A DNA stretch of 64,000 nt from Struthidea cinerea (Eukaryota; Chordata; Aves; Passeriformes; Corcoracidae): the NCBI GenBank assembly GCA_013397865.1, contig VZTI01001048.1, forward strand, positions 3,575,842 through 3,639,841. Direction: 5' to 3'. A model generated the notes under the pieces. That model saw only the letters and a program-made list of their open reading frames with translations. It made no database searches and was not told the origin of the DNA. The position numbers and the translations under genes were made by a program. Numbering within the stretch: position 1 is the first letter of the stretch; each line of letters opens with the position of its first letter. This document shows positions 12,701-27,069 of this stretch, in pieces.

Positions 12701-15700
12701 TATCTAAAAATTATTATATTTAGAAATATTTTAGTTATGTAATGTTAATGCCACCAGAATATTGGAAATTAATAAGATGATTTGTATTTAAAGTTAATTA
12801 ACATTGAATAAATTAAAGATTTCTTTATTGAGGCTAAAGATATTTTAGGTTCTTTTCTCCATATAAATGCAGGCATTTTCTCCATGGTACACTTGCTAAT
12901 GCATTGTTTTATTTTGTTACAGACTTTGTTGAATACTAGAGAGGATCCACACATAATTTCCTTTCTTCAGCCAGTTTAAGGCATCTTACTTTCAAGTTTT
13001 CCTGATATTTAATCTACATTTTCCTTTTTTACATTAATCTTCTAACTCCTAGTTATATTCCATGAATATCTTTAGATAATTCTTTTGTCTTATTTGTGTA
13101 TTTATATCTTGAAATATTTATAGACTGCTACCATGCCTCATATCCCTTACCTAGTCATTATTTGGCCAGTCTGTTACCTCTTTTAAATCTTTCCTCATAA
13201 ATCTCTTCCCCTTCACTAACCTCCTTTCATTGCTTTTCTCTGAATTCCCTTTTTTCTCCCAGTCTCTCTCCCAGTGAGCTGACCTGTGCTGGACACAGAG
13301 TTCCAGATGTGATTGTCTCCCAGCCATGTTGACACTGGCCAGTACCTCACTGCCCCACGCTGGGATGTTCTGCACTGACAGTGTAAAATTTTGGTGGGGT
13401 TTTTGGTGCTTTTTTTGTCGCTTTTTTTGTATTTGCACACTTTTCTTTGCAAACTGATATCCTGTTAAGAAGCAGCATTAAGAATCTTTATGTTATTGTT
13501 TCTCAGGTTTCTCTCTTCAAGTTGGATACATGTTTATTTGCCTTGAATATATGAGCAAACACACTCCACACACACTGATCCATCTCCCTTGCCTGACACG
13601 TTCTAGAGTTCTCTAGAGTTCTCTCCCTTCTCCCTCATATTTCCTAATGGGTACAGACCCAAGTTCTAGGGCCATCAGGAAGAGATTGATGTTGCTTCTA
13701 CCCAGCATGTCCCGTCTCTTTTCTGAGTACACAAATATGTTGGTTAATTTATGATCGAATCTTTAGAATATAATTCTACAGATATTTAGTTCATGGGCCT
13801 GCCCTCCTCCTATCCTTACATGTTTGCTGCCTTTAAAGACAGTATTATGGTTTGGGGAGCTGAGACAGACAAAAATTTATTATTTTTTTAATATGGTTGT
13901 ATTTTATCCGTTTCAGTTGCTAGAACTGACTCCCTGTGCAGTCCCAGGAATATGAGTGCTGGTGTGAGGAAGAGGGAGAAGAAGCTTGGCCAAGGCGGGG
14001 CAAGGTAGACCAGTAGCATCTCTGATTAAATTGTCTAAAATAGCAAGCAAACTGCTAACATTAACAGCAACTGGTCACAACAGATATGCGCTATTACATT
14101 TCAGACAGAATAATACTCTTGGTAAATAGCCAGTTCAGTCATATATTTTCCTTCATATTCAAGTGTCTGAGTTAAAATCTCTCTTTATCCTTACTTTCTG
14201 TAATCATATTGTATATTTATTGGATAAAATACAGTCAGTATCATACACTGGGTTTTTTTTCTCTTTGTTGTATATGTTCATTACTGCTTCATGCATATGG
14301 TTTAACCCAGTGACTTTTTTCCATTAGACAAACTTTAAAAGAATTTGCACATATATAGCAGCTTTAGTAAATGACATCTATGTAGACTGATGGATTTTCA
14401 TGACTCCATGTAGTGGCCAAATTCTTAATTGTTGCAGCTGTAAAAATATTGAAATACAGGACTTTTCACAACAGCTTTATTAATTTTAATGCAGTGTTTA
14501 GGAACCTCTGCTTTTTGTTGAGCAATAAGCCAAAAAAAGAGGCTGACTTTTTCTTTCAATGGAGTCAAGTTTTGTCTTTTTTAGTTCATAAGTCAGCACG
14601 CTAATATTCAAAGTATTTAAAGATGTCATGATGACTCTGACTTGTTGTAGAAATAAATAAAGATGGAATCCATATGTTTTTCTTTTGATGGATTAAGGGC
14701 TATGTTTACAACAACATAAGTTTACACTGTTGCTGCCCTCAACTATTCTGCAGACCTTCATGGGTCAGCTCCTGCAGAGGCTCATTCTTACTCAAGAGTA
14801 CAATTACAGTAACCATTTCCATGGTTAGGGAAACAGGCTGTTCTGAATTGAACATACAAAATGATGCTGATGTATTTTTTTTAAACCCACCTTTTTTATA
14901 TTTGAGAACAACTTTTTTTTTCCAATAGCAATACCTCAGTCCTTGATGGCTTACTATAGCTATGGATTAGTATTCCTCAAATATCATTAAAATATATTGT
15001 ATATGTTCATTTTATTTTGAATTGAGATTGTTCTTTTGTGACAGATAATGCAGAGGCCTATTTTTGTACGGGATGTGGAGTCTCATTTCATAGCTGCTAT
15101 CCTTCCTTTCTCTATTTTAGTGTCTTGATGTCATTGCAGCATTATCAGTGCTGCAAAGGCCACAGAATGAAGCTGTAAGCAAATGATTGTCTGATTCAGA
15201 GGACATATTTAAGAGTCACATCTCCACTGGCTTCAGTGTGCTGCTTTTGATTTTCTCTGGAATTAGCAACAGATTATTATGGACAATATTTTTACAGTTT
15301 TCATGATGTATTGAGATAAATGTTGAGCTCTTGCACATGTTTATAAGGTCAAGTTCAACAATGTATATATTTATTCCTGTTGGTGTTGCAAGCTGCAGTT
15401 TGAAGAATCCTCAATCTTGGTGAGCAAGTGGTATCGGTGCTTATTGAATCCAGTCCATAACAGGCAAAAATATCTGCTATTGATCACTGCCAATTCTCAG
15501 CTTCTTGGCCAAACTTACCCGCAAGGAGCATTGCTTTACTCCACTGATAATACTGAGTTAAGTGGAGGAGGCTGTTCTAGCACTCCATGCAGGTGTACAG
15601 GCCAGTTTGACAAACAAAGACTGGCCCAGTATCCCAGCCTCTGGAATAAAAATCTGCCCTGGCTGGAGCTCTGTACCTTCCATAACTACAGAGCAGCATG

Positions 15701-18244
15701 GGGATGTTCTCATCCCACAGTTCCCTCCAGGCCCAATAGGGCAGAAAAGAGAGAAACAACACCAACTGTAGAGCACATTTCTGCTGAAGGCCCACCAGGA
15801 AGGTCTTGGTGCAGGGTGGTTCATCAGCTTCCTTGCAGTGTCACAGCTTTGTGTGTTGTGTCCGTTTCGTTTGAGAAATTGAAAGTAAGCAAAAAGTTAG
15901 ATTCTGGGTAGTACTGACAGAAGGTGTCAGTGTGCTAGTATGTGAGATTAAAAGGTACTGTGGAAATGTTATGTGCGAGGGTTATAACTGTGGAAGCAAC
16001 TTCAGTAATGGAAGAGAGGTTTGCTTTCCTGCAGTCGATTAGGGGATTTTAGTCTGAAGGTAAATGGAAAAGGAATAAATGGTATTTCAAAGATAAGAAT
16101 GTTCTCTTAGCTTTAAGGAGAGGGTTGAAAGCCAGACTATCTTCTGGGATTGCTCTCTTAATTAATGCATTTGCAGGTACTAAATATTTGATGATCCGTC
16201 TATGGCTCTCCAAAAAGCCTTTCATGTTCTTGAGAGGCAAGCCAAAAACTGATTGTGAGTCAGAGATACAGAGCCTGTTTCTTTGAGCATGCTGAGTATC
16301 ATGTTCTTCCTTGGTACATTATATGTTTTCTGTGGGTTTTTTTCAAATTTTCTCCAGAAAAAAAGTAACATTTGAATAAAAGTTTGTGTATCTAATTCTT
16401 TTTTTTTTTCTTTTTAACCAGTGCATGGGCACTTACACCTGATGAGTTTAGTGTGAACTAATTTCAAATTATAATATTTTACTTGGTGAATTTGTATTGA
16501 TGGAATTCTCATATATTTAAATATTTTGTTCAATTTTTATTGGTATTATTTATTGTTTTCAAAAGTAATTTTCAATGACTTTTAGAGGCATTGGCTACTT
16601 TGATCTTAAAACAGATCAAAGGACATTATTCCTTACCTTGCAAAATTTGTTACAATTACAAAAAGAGTAGAGCTACTTAGGAATTACATTTCTTAGACAT
16701 AAATATATTATTAAATTATAAGTATCTATCTAGAGAATCAGGAGTTGCCTGGAAATATTGAGATAAGTTGTGTTCATCCTGTGTTTTGCAAACAGGACTT
16801 CCGAAAAGCAGCTGCATTGTGAAATGTTTCCTGGACCTTTATCTACCAAATGTGTGGTCATTCATTTGACAGTCATTGCCTGGAGAAAATAGTGGGAATA
16901 TTATTAATGGGTTTCAACATTTTACTATCTTCATGGCAGGCTTGCTTCAGCATGAGAAAGCTGTCAATGATCACACAACGCTGTGTTTGATGTGACACTG
17001 GACAAGGTTAGGTGGTTCCCACATTACAGCACTGGTTTCTGTCAGCGCACCAGTGCTCAGTTTTATGGTGTATTGAAAGAAGCCACTTGGGAGGCAGGTT
17101 TTGGCTTTACAGCATTGACTGATAATAACAGGTTTGAATATGGAAGGCAAAAACTCTTAATTACATCATATACAGACAGAAACAGACATGAAACTTTATT
17201 GGTTAAACAAATACACAGCTGTTATGATTTGCCAAACTCAGTTAACTACCGACGATGCAAAAAGATACTGGAACATTAAGGAAAATGCTTCCCTCGGTGA
17301 CTTGTCTCTGATCTTTTAAACTAACCTCTGTAGGGCTCATTTTCTTGCTTTTCTTCAGAAGTGACCTTACAAAATTTCCCAAACCTGGCTCCTTTCCATT
17401 CTTCATCTATTTATAAGTATTTCGTAATTTTTTTCAAGATTTATTTTTTTCATCATCTTGGGAAAGGGGATATGCACTCTGCAAGGCATACTGAGAGCTC
17501 AGCTGAAATAAACCTGGCATTTCAAAGTTACTTTATACTATACAGACTGCTGAAAACAAATGTTGTAAATTGCAATCTCAACAAGTTTTGAGAGAATGGA
17601 CCCACAAGTGAGTCAGCTAAAGTAGAAAATTAGTATGTCAGGATGAGAATTAAACTTAATCCAGTGTTTGAATGTGTGAAAAGAGTCATAAATCCAGATA
17701 AACGACTACCTTACCAGTTTTTCTCTCTCTTTTTTTCATCTACCATGTAATCTAACCATTTGGAATTGTACAGATAAGTTCTTGAGAGTAAAATGGAGGC
17801 TTAAACATCTTGTGGATTAAGTGTGCAATACAGAGTCTGAAGAGCAAGATTTTTAGTCTGGATATTTCGGAGTCCATAGTCTTTGGGACATTTTAATTAT
17901 AATATCTTGATTTTATGTCTTTATTTTTAGAAGTGTCACATGGTCAAATTTTGAAGTTAACAGAATCTGTCCAAGAGTACATGGAGAATGGTCTGGTGTC
18001 ATCTGTGTCAATGTACTGTATAAATTTAATATTTACCAGATCTCCTAGTTGTTCCTCTGGGCCCCAATTGTATATCACTTCTGAACATGGCTCACAGAAC
18101 CTATTGCAAATAGCATCAAATAATATGAGCTAAAATTTGATGAAATCAGAAACAGCTGCAATATGGCCTCCTTTAGATTTAAAATACAATATTTCTAATT
18201 TTATAATAGAAAAGGGACAACACAAACAATGAGGACAGATCAAA
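6705..18244. other. Gene-poor AT-rich DNA with TAAT-dense block; no supported gene
   Basis: No exon is supported. The block from about 9,250 to 10,100 is packed with ATTA/TAAT cores and looks like noncoding regulatory DNA (see findings). A short AT dinucleotide run is at 10,962-10,979. A small imperfect duplication of an 11-12-base unit (GTTCTCTAGA-like) sits at 13,602-13,626. The plus strand from 15,417 to 15,911 is open for 164 codons from an ATG, the longest such plus-strand frame outside the CpG island. It shows no recognisable domain, no signal peptide and no splice context, and other frames overlap it, so I do not call it a gene. Confidence 0.5.
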
Positions 18245-18356
18245 CGTTTTTTCTTTTTGTGTTTTGGTTGGTTGGTTGGTTTTTTTGTTTGGTTTGGGGG
18301 TTTTTTGTTGTTTCATTTTCGGTAGTGTCTTGTGTTTTGGGGTTTTGTTTTTGAGG
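18245..18356. repeat. TG/T-rich low-complexity tract with a short TTGG repeat
   Basis: The plus strand is almost purely T and G over about 110 bases and includes four consecutive copies of the tetramer GGTT near 18,263-18,280. This is ordinary low-complexity sequence. It creates a spurious lysine/asparagine/glutamine-rich frame on the minus strand that should be ignored. Confidence 0.85.
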
Positions 18357-21300
18357 TAAAAGAATAATTAGATTATGAGTGACTTGAGGAGAAAAGTCAT
18401 ATAATATATCCACAACAGAAGATGTCATTTGTTCCAAGAGTAACTTGCAATCTAGGGAAATAGTTGTGCATGTAATCACCTAATCTGGCAACACAGTAAT
18501 AATTTAGGTTAGAAAGATCTTATCTTATAAAACTGTGGTTTTGTATGTCCTTGAACAGCCAGTCCAACTTCAGAGTGAGAGTTTATATCTCTCATGGTAA
18601 ACTTGAGCTGTGCTGCAGGTGTTTTAGTTTATCACTGAAAGGAAATGACTTTTTTTACACCTAATTTAAACTGAAGCTATTCACAGTTTAAAATGTTCAG
18701 TAACAGTGACCTCTGTAATGACTAACACATTGCAGGTGGTCCGATAGCAGGCCAGCGGTTAATGTTTGTGATCGAGAGAGACAGAATTAAATGTCCACCC
18801 CAGAGTTGTTTTCTTCTAATTTGTAGAATGGACACAACAGCTGGCTCAAAAGTAAGCCACAATTAAAGGGCTTCTGAAGAGTTGCAATCAGTTTAGTTCC
18901 TGCAATGGGAGAGTTTTCCTGTTGGCATCTATTTAAAATTTGTCACTAAATTTGAAAGCAGAAATCCAGGCAAATAGTCAGAGCCCAAATCTCTGTATTA
19001 GACCTCTGATACTTATGTTCCAGCCTTGCAGTCCCTGCTCAGTCCTTCAGGCAAAACTCCTGTTTGTTCTGCAGTTACGTGGTTGGTATCAATAAGCATT
19101 TTATCTTGGAGGACGTGAAGTGCTTTATCAGACCTAGGAAAGCTCAACCAAAGCTCTTAGCTTTCACAAATAACCAACTGAGAAGGCAGTTCAGGTTTCC
19201 CATCACAACATATAAAGCAAAACTGGGGAGCCTGGAGCCTTCATTTTAGCTTATTTTCACTTTGACAAAAGCTAATTATCATTACTGTGTAGCTGCTGTG
19301 CAGATTTTTCAAATAAGTGTAGACCTGGGTGCATCCAAACCAATCATTATCATTGTCAAATGGCACCTCGGCATAAAGTCTGATCTCTTCGTAATGCATA
19401 CTGAATTCTATTACTGCTTAAACAGCTGATCCTGAATCCCATCCATACAATTCAATTAGAGAGTCTAACATAATTCTGGGAGCACAAAAGTACTTGGTAA
19501 AAATGGGTGAGAAATTTAGGTCCTGTCAGAGGACAGGTTTTCTGTTGAGAAACAGTTCTGCTGTTTCTGCTCCTTGCCTTGGAGTGATATGAGCTGTTAT
19601 ACAAAGAAAGAACCACTGAAAGTAAATGCAAATCTGCTTCACAGGAGATAGCAGCCTTCGTATCTCAGAAATGTTTCTTCAGGAGGAATCTTCAGCAGGA
19701 ATTTAAAACAGACATATTTTCTTAGAATACAGGATAACTGACCACAACGGTTGAGAAGTCATGATGTGTAAACAGAAGTTGTTCTGAAAATTATGTTTCA
19801 ATATTATATGTTGGATACTACACAAATCTTTTATGAAATGGCCAGGATTAGGATTTATCAGCACTTTGTGAACTATTCCTTAAAGAAAAATAGTCATCTC
19901 AGTAACAGGGTGCCTGGATAGGACCCATTTCATTGCTTTGTTAACTATGTACAGATGAGAACCAAGAGCACTCAGTAGTGTTACGTGAAATACATCAGCT
20001 GACATTGCTTTTTGCTGCATGAATGAATGTAGACAAAAAAACTCCACAGTATAACTAGTAGATAAAGTAGACTGAATTCTGATTGGGAAAGGGATTGGAA
20101 TCCAGATCATTTGTGTGTAGAGTAATCAGTTTCTGTCAGACTGAAAAAAAAGCCACACTAGAGAGTTTCAATATACATTTAATTATTTCATTCCTACCTG
20201 GGAATGACGCATCATCTGGTTTTTAGCTTTCTCTTCTGGGAAGAGGAAATTTGCATTCAAATGCTGTCAGGCAGAGAGTGGGACTGAACTGCTGTTTCCT
20301 GTCTCCTAGGAGAGTGTCATCCTCTGCTACATCCCCTTCTGCTAGATGCTACCCTGGAAGTTCCTCTAGGTTTTGTAATAGCTTTCTGAAAATGAAATAT
20401 TCCTTCTATTCATTATGAATGAAGCACACTTTTTTCTCTGCAGTTATCTCAGTTTGTGCAGTAAATTTTCAGTTCAACCACAACAGGCTCTTTTTACAGC
20501 TGTGTGAACAAACAGTTTCATTCATACTCTTTTCTAATTCTCCCTCCTACATTTCAAGATCTAAAAAAAGCACTGACATGTATCATTAATTGGTTTTATC
20601 TACTATTTGAGAATAGACTCAAAATCTAATACAGTTATTGAAAAGAATTGCATTAATATCTGTCCTATATTCTTAGCATGTTTTCATTGTCAGATTTTTA
20701 ATTAAAAACAATCAGTTTGACAAAGCATTTTTTATGTCCATACTTGTTCAAAAGTATTTATGTTGGTATGGTTTCTGACTGGGAATGACCATCTCCTTTA
20801 TACATATAACTTTATGTATTTTATAAGTCAGTAGAATTGTTCATACTTATAATTCCTTTAAGGTTATGTCATATTTAAAGCATCAGACATATACAAAATT
20901 GTAGAGACAAAGATGTAGATTTCTCGTAAAAAAAATCCATCATTATTATTTTTTATAAGTTATACCCTATATAGTACTCATATAAAGAATATATTTGGTG
21001 GATGTGTTACACAAGTAACACACAAAATGAATATTTAGTCCTTACATTTATATCTTTGACACTAAAAATTTCCATTTGCAGTTAAAGTCTGTACATGTAT
21101 TAGCAAGGCCCTTTATTGTCTTGAAATTAAATCTTTTGAAGTTTCTTCCTCTCTGAGACAAAAGAAAGCATATAGTTGACATCAAAGTGGAGACATACTG
21201 CTGGCTAGTAATTATGGTAGCTTAACGTTGCCCAGTCCCCACCCATTTACAAGCTTGCCTTTACTTTCCTCAGCATGTTCTTATTTTGATCAACACCTTT

Positions 21301-24300
21301 AGAAGTAACGGGATAACCCAGTTACTGATAAAGTTTCTGTAAATTTGGTTGGAAAACAAAATAGTGGTTTAATAATTTATTCTTTATATATAATTTTGGC
21401 TTTTTTAAAACCTCCTTTAATTACTCTAAGTAAGTTGTAACTGTTAGCCGGGTGTTGCCAGATGTGAAACCAGACACAGGGGTGAGATTTTACAATTCAG
21501 TCACAGCTGCTTAAGACAAAATCTGGTTTAGGACACAAGAGATGGATTTAAAATACTAAATTTATATTAAAAAATAGTAGGGAATTGTATGCAGGATAGC
21601 TAAAGTTGTTTTTTTTTTGCAAACTTATGAACTTCAAGTGAATCAATCCAATCTAAGTCTAAAAGAGGCTTCAAAACTCAGCAAATAATATTTGCTGTCA
21701 GTCTTCTCCCCTCATCCACCAAAGCAAACATACAAATGCAGAGCACTGCTCTGTTTGCAAATTAAAGCCTCAGTGCTCTCTAATGTGTATGTTAGGAAGG
21801 TGAGCACCTGAACCAGGGCTGAAATTCCTCTGCGTCTTGGAACAGTTTTAAACTTCTCTAAGTACCAGGATGATGAACTCAAAAGAAGTTTATTTATCTT
21901 AGGAATTTGAGTTTTACGGCCTAAGAAAGAATAACTCCAGAAATCCATGGGAGGTGGGGCAGGGCCGGTGGGGCAGAGTCCTCCCCATCCTTGCAAACTC
22001 TACTGCACTGGCCAAAGTGTTGATGTGCTTAGCAGAGCATGTTAGGTAGCACAGAGCAGCTGAATTAACTCTGCATGTCTTCTGCATGATGACCTTCGTA
22101 CTGCGTGTGTACGAGGAGAGAGATGGAGGGCAAACCATTTATATCAATATTTTAACAAGAGATGTGTGGGACTGGGAAAATCTATTGAGTGAATAAGTCT
22201 TGTTTTTCCGTAACGAAAACCAAAACAAAAATAAGTGCATACTTTCATCATAAAGTGTGTTTGAATTACAAAGCTATAACAGTTTTACTAGTTTAACCCA
22301 AATCTCATGGGTACCATGTTTGCTCTCATTGTATTCCATCTCATATTTAGGTGATGGGCGTGCAACAATTTGGAGATTTCCGTCTGGGTCCCTAAACCCA
22401 ACAGTGACTCACAACAAGAATAAGACAAAACAGCTATAACAAAATCCAAAACAATTTAGACACAACAAAAACCCTGGAATCTTCCACCTAGCATGATTCT
22501 TTATTTACAAAAATGGTAGCTAAAAAGGGAACTTTTCTTATTGTTTCTTCCAAGCTACTTTTTTTCTTCCTCTCAATGCAGATCTCAGTTACTGCTTCAG
22601 AGCAGCAAGCAACTGCAGCAGCTAATTATAACCAGCAGTCTCTGTGTTCCCCCCTGCTTACCAGGTCATGGCAACATTCATTTGGAGAGTGTTTTTTTCT
22701 AAATAGGAAAACATTTCTCAAACAAAAGTCTGTAAAATTTTTTTCTCAGTAGTACTGGCAGGCAATATGTATCCTGATACTGAGGTCATTCAGAGGAGAT
22801 CAGATGTGATAATGCTGAGCTTTTAGCTGTCAGCAGGACTTTCTGGCATTTCCATAGAGTTTTCAAACACATAAGCATAGAGAAGTCTGTTTTTCTTGTC
22901 CAGGCATGCTTCTAATTTCCATCACTGTTAAGAGGTGTTGTACAGTCCTATCAGGGACATTACAGACCTCCCAAGTGTTCTATGGCCACTTAAGTCTCTC
23001 ATGTTTTAATTGATTGTGACAGTTAACAACGTACTGTAAATCTGTGATTTGATCAAGAGGTCCTGATGAACCTTGTAAATTTTCAAAATGAAACCAAAGT
23101 GTTTCATGCATATTTTCCAAACCTGGTGATGGAATTGCAGAGTAACATGGGCAATGAGTGTTTATCACTGTGGATAGCAATAACTAGTCTCTCTCTGCTT
23201 GTCCTGTCTCTTCAGCTTGTTTTATCACTTCTCAGATTTTCCTCATTTATTTTCAGTTCTGTGGAGGGCTCACAAAAGCGACACAGTTCAGCTTTCTTTA
23301 TTATTTTCCTTTCATTAATTTTCTGTACGGGCCTTCTTGACACTAAGAGTAGTTATTCTGAAGTGTTGTGTGTTATTTATGAAAGTCAAGTAGCCAATAG
23401 AGTAAAACATTTATAAAGTTCTTCTAAAGCATTTATAAACTCATCCGACAATAATGACTTACACAATGCTTATCAGGATGTCATCCATTCTATTTATTTA
23501 CTGGCCCACCCATTATTGTCATAATGTTGATTTAAAAAATCAGAAACACCTGTAATCTGGATTTCTTAAGAAGTAATGAATTACCACAGTAATGCAAATG
23601 TAAATGTTCTGCTACCTTGATTAGGAAACATAGAATGAGTTCTAAAGAAGAATCCTTTGAACTTCTCAACTGAGTATTGAGAGAGGGCCATATTTCTACC
23701 CTGGCAGCCATTTGGAAATATTAGCATTTCTTTTATTAAATGACAATGTTAATACACATGTAAGGTTCGCCCCTCCCTGGTAGTGTTACTGGGCTTCAAG
23801 ATTGACCAACCAAATCTCAGGTTTAGCATGAGAAATCAGGCTGTTGATGTGATACAGAAGATAGTATCTGACTTTATACCAAATTTATCAGAATTACTTA
23901 GATTTTCACATAGAAAAGCATTTAGACTTTTCAATTCAAGTCTCTGTGGCTCTTTGTCTTTATCTGACTCTTTATGTCAGGTTTTTTTTTAAGGGTTCTC
24001 CCTTCCAAACCACTGCACATTACTATATAACTATAAAACTGCTCTGACTGCTGGGTGTAAAGAAGAGGGAACAGGACCTTGGCAATGGTCAATGACTTTG
24101 CCTTCCAACACATTTGAAGATATTGCACATTTTTTTTCAAATAGAGTTATGAAATTGGACTTTTGATAATAAAAAAGCACTTTATAATGGCTTAATTTCT
24201 TGAAAATAAGTCTATTGTTGATTTTGAATGTGTCAGTACAAAACTCTGTTCTTCGAGCTTCATATGAAAAGTCCACTGACATTGAAGATACTCTTCATTA

Positions 24301-26224
24301 CTCAGAACTCTAATCCACTGTGTGTATTAGGATGTCAAATTCCTCTCACATGACTGCCTCAAAAGAACAGACTGATTATGTGGGAAGTCATTGTTGAGCA
24401 GTTTTTGTGATACAATATGAACACTTGTTATTTCTAACCAGTTAAGGAAACTAAAATCCCAGTATTTTCTTTTTGTTCCTACTTAGAATAGTAACTTGTC
24501 ATGCAGAGTCCACTGCTAATTAAAAATATTAGTGCTGTTAGCACGGACAACTACCTAAGTAATTTGCCTCAGTAACAATTCATCCAAACCAGCAACAAGA
24601 AGAGGGAAGAATTTTTAAATTAACTGCCTAAGATTATGCGTGTCAATGTTATGATGAAGAGATGGTACTGAATTCCATGAAATAATTTAGTACATAAGAG
24701 TCTATTAGCTAGTTGGAAACCATGACCCCATTTAACAGTTATGGACCAGCATAGCATCTAATCTATATTATTTGATTTGTGTACCCTTTATTATCTAACC
24801 AGATCCCATAATGTCAAAAATCATACCTATCACATTGAACTATAACACATTAAGAATACAGGATTGGAAAAATCACGTATGTTTGTCTCAAGAGTGGGCT
24901 CTGTTAGCATATTTGCACTACAGTGAAAGAGATTCTGCACATTTCTTTAGGAAAAAAAAAATCAAGAACCCATCTCCAAGTGCTTTTAAAATGAAATTGA
25001 GCATGGGGTAATAATTTTAAACTACTTTGGTTGGCTTCTCCCTACAGTCTTCAAAAAACCAAAACATTAATCATCCTTTATTTGTATTTTTAAGAATCAA
25101 ATGTCAGTAGATGGCTTCTATAATTCTGTGCATATTTGTTTGCCGACAATATTTAGATGAGCAGACCTTTTTAAACTGAATCATGCTTCTAAATCACACA
25201 GCAGCTATGGTTACCTGTGATGAAAGAAGAAAAGTACCGATTCTACATAAATATATGGTGGAAGAAAGAAACACATGCCTGAACTTACTCTAATTTGTCA
25301 TTCAAAAAAAAGCCAGTGGTTCTTCACGACGGAGTAGGATGTGAATGCATGACATACTTACAGAAGTTAATCAGAGAGCTTTAATTTAGCAAAGCATAGC
25401 TTAAAACTATTATAGTTATGTATGATATTTTTAACATCTCATGCTTTATTCCAGAATCTCAGGCTTTTCAAGGTCTATTTGTGTTTGGACAAAAACATGC
25501 ACATAAATGAAGTAGAGATGAATATGAAAACTGATCTAGGAGTGAATTAATACAATCATTAATAATTTTAACTACCTGTATGTAAAATAGCGATCTCTAA
25601 AGACACTATCATCAAATATTCCCAAATGTATTTGAAGTTATGCATGCAATTTCTAGGCAATGTATGTTCTTTTTCTGATAGGTTGTATAAAACTTGCAGG
25701 GGAGGATGTTCAGCTCCCCATCTACTGTTTGGAAAGGACATATCCCCAGAGCAAGCTGCACTCTCAATCCAGGGGTACCTTCCTGCTCCTCTCAGGAAGA
25801 ATGTTGTACCAGCCTTGGAGTCCCCTTCCAGCAACCTTTGCATGTAGAGCTGTGGTAACTTTTGTTCAGGGTTCAATTCCAACATGCAGGGCCTGCATTT
25901 GCCCTTCTTTCGCAATTTTTTGTCATGTTGTAAAACTTCATACCCTTCTGTTAGTGTGCTGATTTACAACACAGCTGCCTGTCAGACAGGTTTGGAACAC
26001 ACGGATGGAGGCAGGCACATGTTCAGTTGCAGGGAGAGGCACAGAGAGCTGCTGTTCTTTGATGTTCCAGAGCATACCCACACGTGTAAAGACTGGACAA
26101 GTGTGACAAGTGGGTTTGCATTTGCCAATAGATAACCTGAAATCCCTAACACAAAGTAACCCTTTCCAAGAATTTTGTAAGAGCTCAAGAATGCAGTGTC
26201 CTGGAAATATCACCAAAGTCTAAT
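18357..26224. other. Gene-poor AT-rich DNA, no supported gene
   Basis: I find no exon, named repeat or RNA gene. The longest open frames (for example plus 23,066-23,416 and minus 25,568-25,915) are of a length expected by chance at this base composition and have no recognisable motifs. The interval 25,650-26,140 is slightly richer in GC and open in several overlapping frames on both strands, which argues against any one being real. A GGGTTCAATTCC sequence near 25,870 resembles a tRNA B box, but no A box or cloverleaf accompanies it. Confidence 0.5.
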
Positions 26225-26340
26225 CACTTAGTCCCAAGTTTAATGAAGTCTTTAGGTCCAAACTTGCCATTAATTTAAATGGGAAATCAATGGGAAGTTA
26301 GGAGCCTAAATGCTTTGTTGAATCAAGGCCTCCAGGCTCA
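26225..26340. repeat. Ancient interspersed repeat remnant
   Basis: The stretch contains phrases such as GGTCCAAACTTGCCATTAA, AATGGGAAATCAATGGG and GGAGCCTAAATGCTTTG. These resemble an old repeat seen widely in reptile and bird DNA with motifs of the type TCAATGG and TTAGGxGCCTAAATxCCTTTG. It is heavily diverged. I can place it only as a probable old transposon relic, without a family name. Confidence 0.4.
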
Positions 26341-26994
26341 ATTGAGATTCCCATAGTGATCACTATAAAGAATTCTATTAAAGCTCTGGATTGGGTTAAT
26401 CACTTCCATATCTGTCTGTTGGTACCTACCTGGTTCATTTACAACATTTATTTTATGTGTTTTAAAAGGGACTAGAAGTGAAACTTTCAAGGCATCTAAG
26501 GTACAGTTAGATACACAACTTTGAGTAGGATCTAAAATATTTTCCAAAATCTTTCCAGTGCCTACCTGCATTTCCAAGTACACATCTACAGCAAAAGCTA
26601 CCACTAGTGATTGAAATACCCAAATCTTAAATTACACTTTCCATGTCAAAACCATTTTTTGGAATTTCTGTCTTAAATACATCCAAGAGTTTGAAGAGTT
26701 ATTGCAATAATTTTTCCTACCACTCTGTCTGGTATCAGTCAAAGGCATTTGGATAATTGGCCTAGTCTGTGAACCTTTCCAATAGAATATTTTAAAGATG
26801 CTAAGGAATTCAGGAAAAAATTGCTAGTTTTAAAGTTTTTCACTAGTAAAACTAATCAATATAGATAGATGAATAATTAATTCTAAATAATATATCCTGG
26901 TTTGTTACTTTAATCCTACTAAGTAATTATTCAGTTTTATCTTACAGTATTCCCCAGCTCATACTAACAGGCTTCACTTAAATAATTCACTACG

Positions 26995-27065
26995 GGCCAA
27001 AGCTTGATTGCACTGAAGTCAATGGCAAAAATCCCATTTTCTCCAGTGACAACAGCATTTAACCC
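26995..27065. repeat. Ancient interspersed repeat remnant (ACTGAAGTCAATGG type)
   Basis: The sequence GGGCCAAAGC followed by CACTGAAGTCAATGGCAAAA and ATCCCATTTTC matches the recurring phrase CACTGAAGTCAATGGCAAAA-CTCCCATTGAC of an old amniote repeat. It lies less than 1 kb from a similar relic at 26.2 kb, so the two may come from one broken element or two copies. The family name is not known to me. Confidence 0.45.
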
Positions 27066-27069
27066 TGAG

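Noticed and set aside
15417..15911. 164-codon plus-strand open frame
   Set aside because: No recognisable domain, no splice context, overlapping open frames on both strands, and a length still expected occasionally by chance in 64 kb.
23066..23416. 116-codon plus-strand frame with a hydrophobic stretch resembling a membrane segment
   Set aside because: The T-rich sequence encodes leucine, phenylalanine and serine by composition. No signal-peptide logic, conserved motif or splice context.
25865..25885. tRNA B-box-like GGGTTCAATTCC
   Set aside because: No matching A box or cloverleaf arms at the right spacing.
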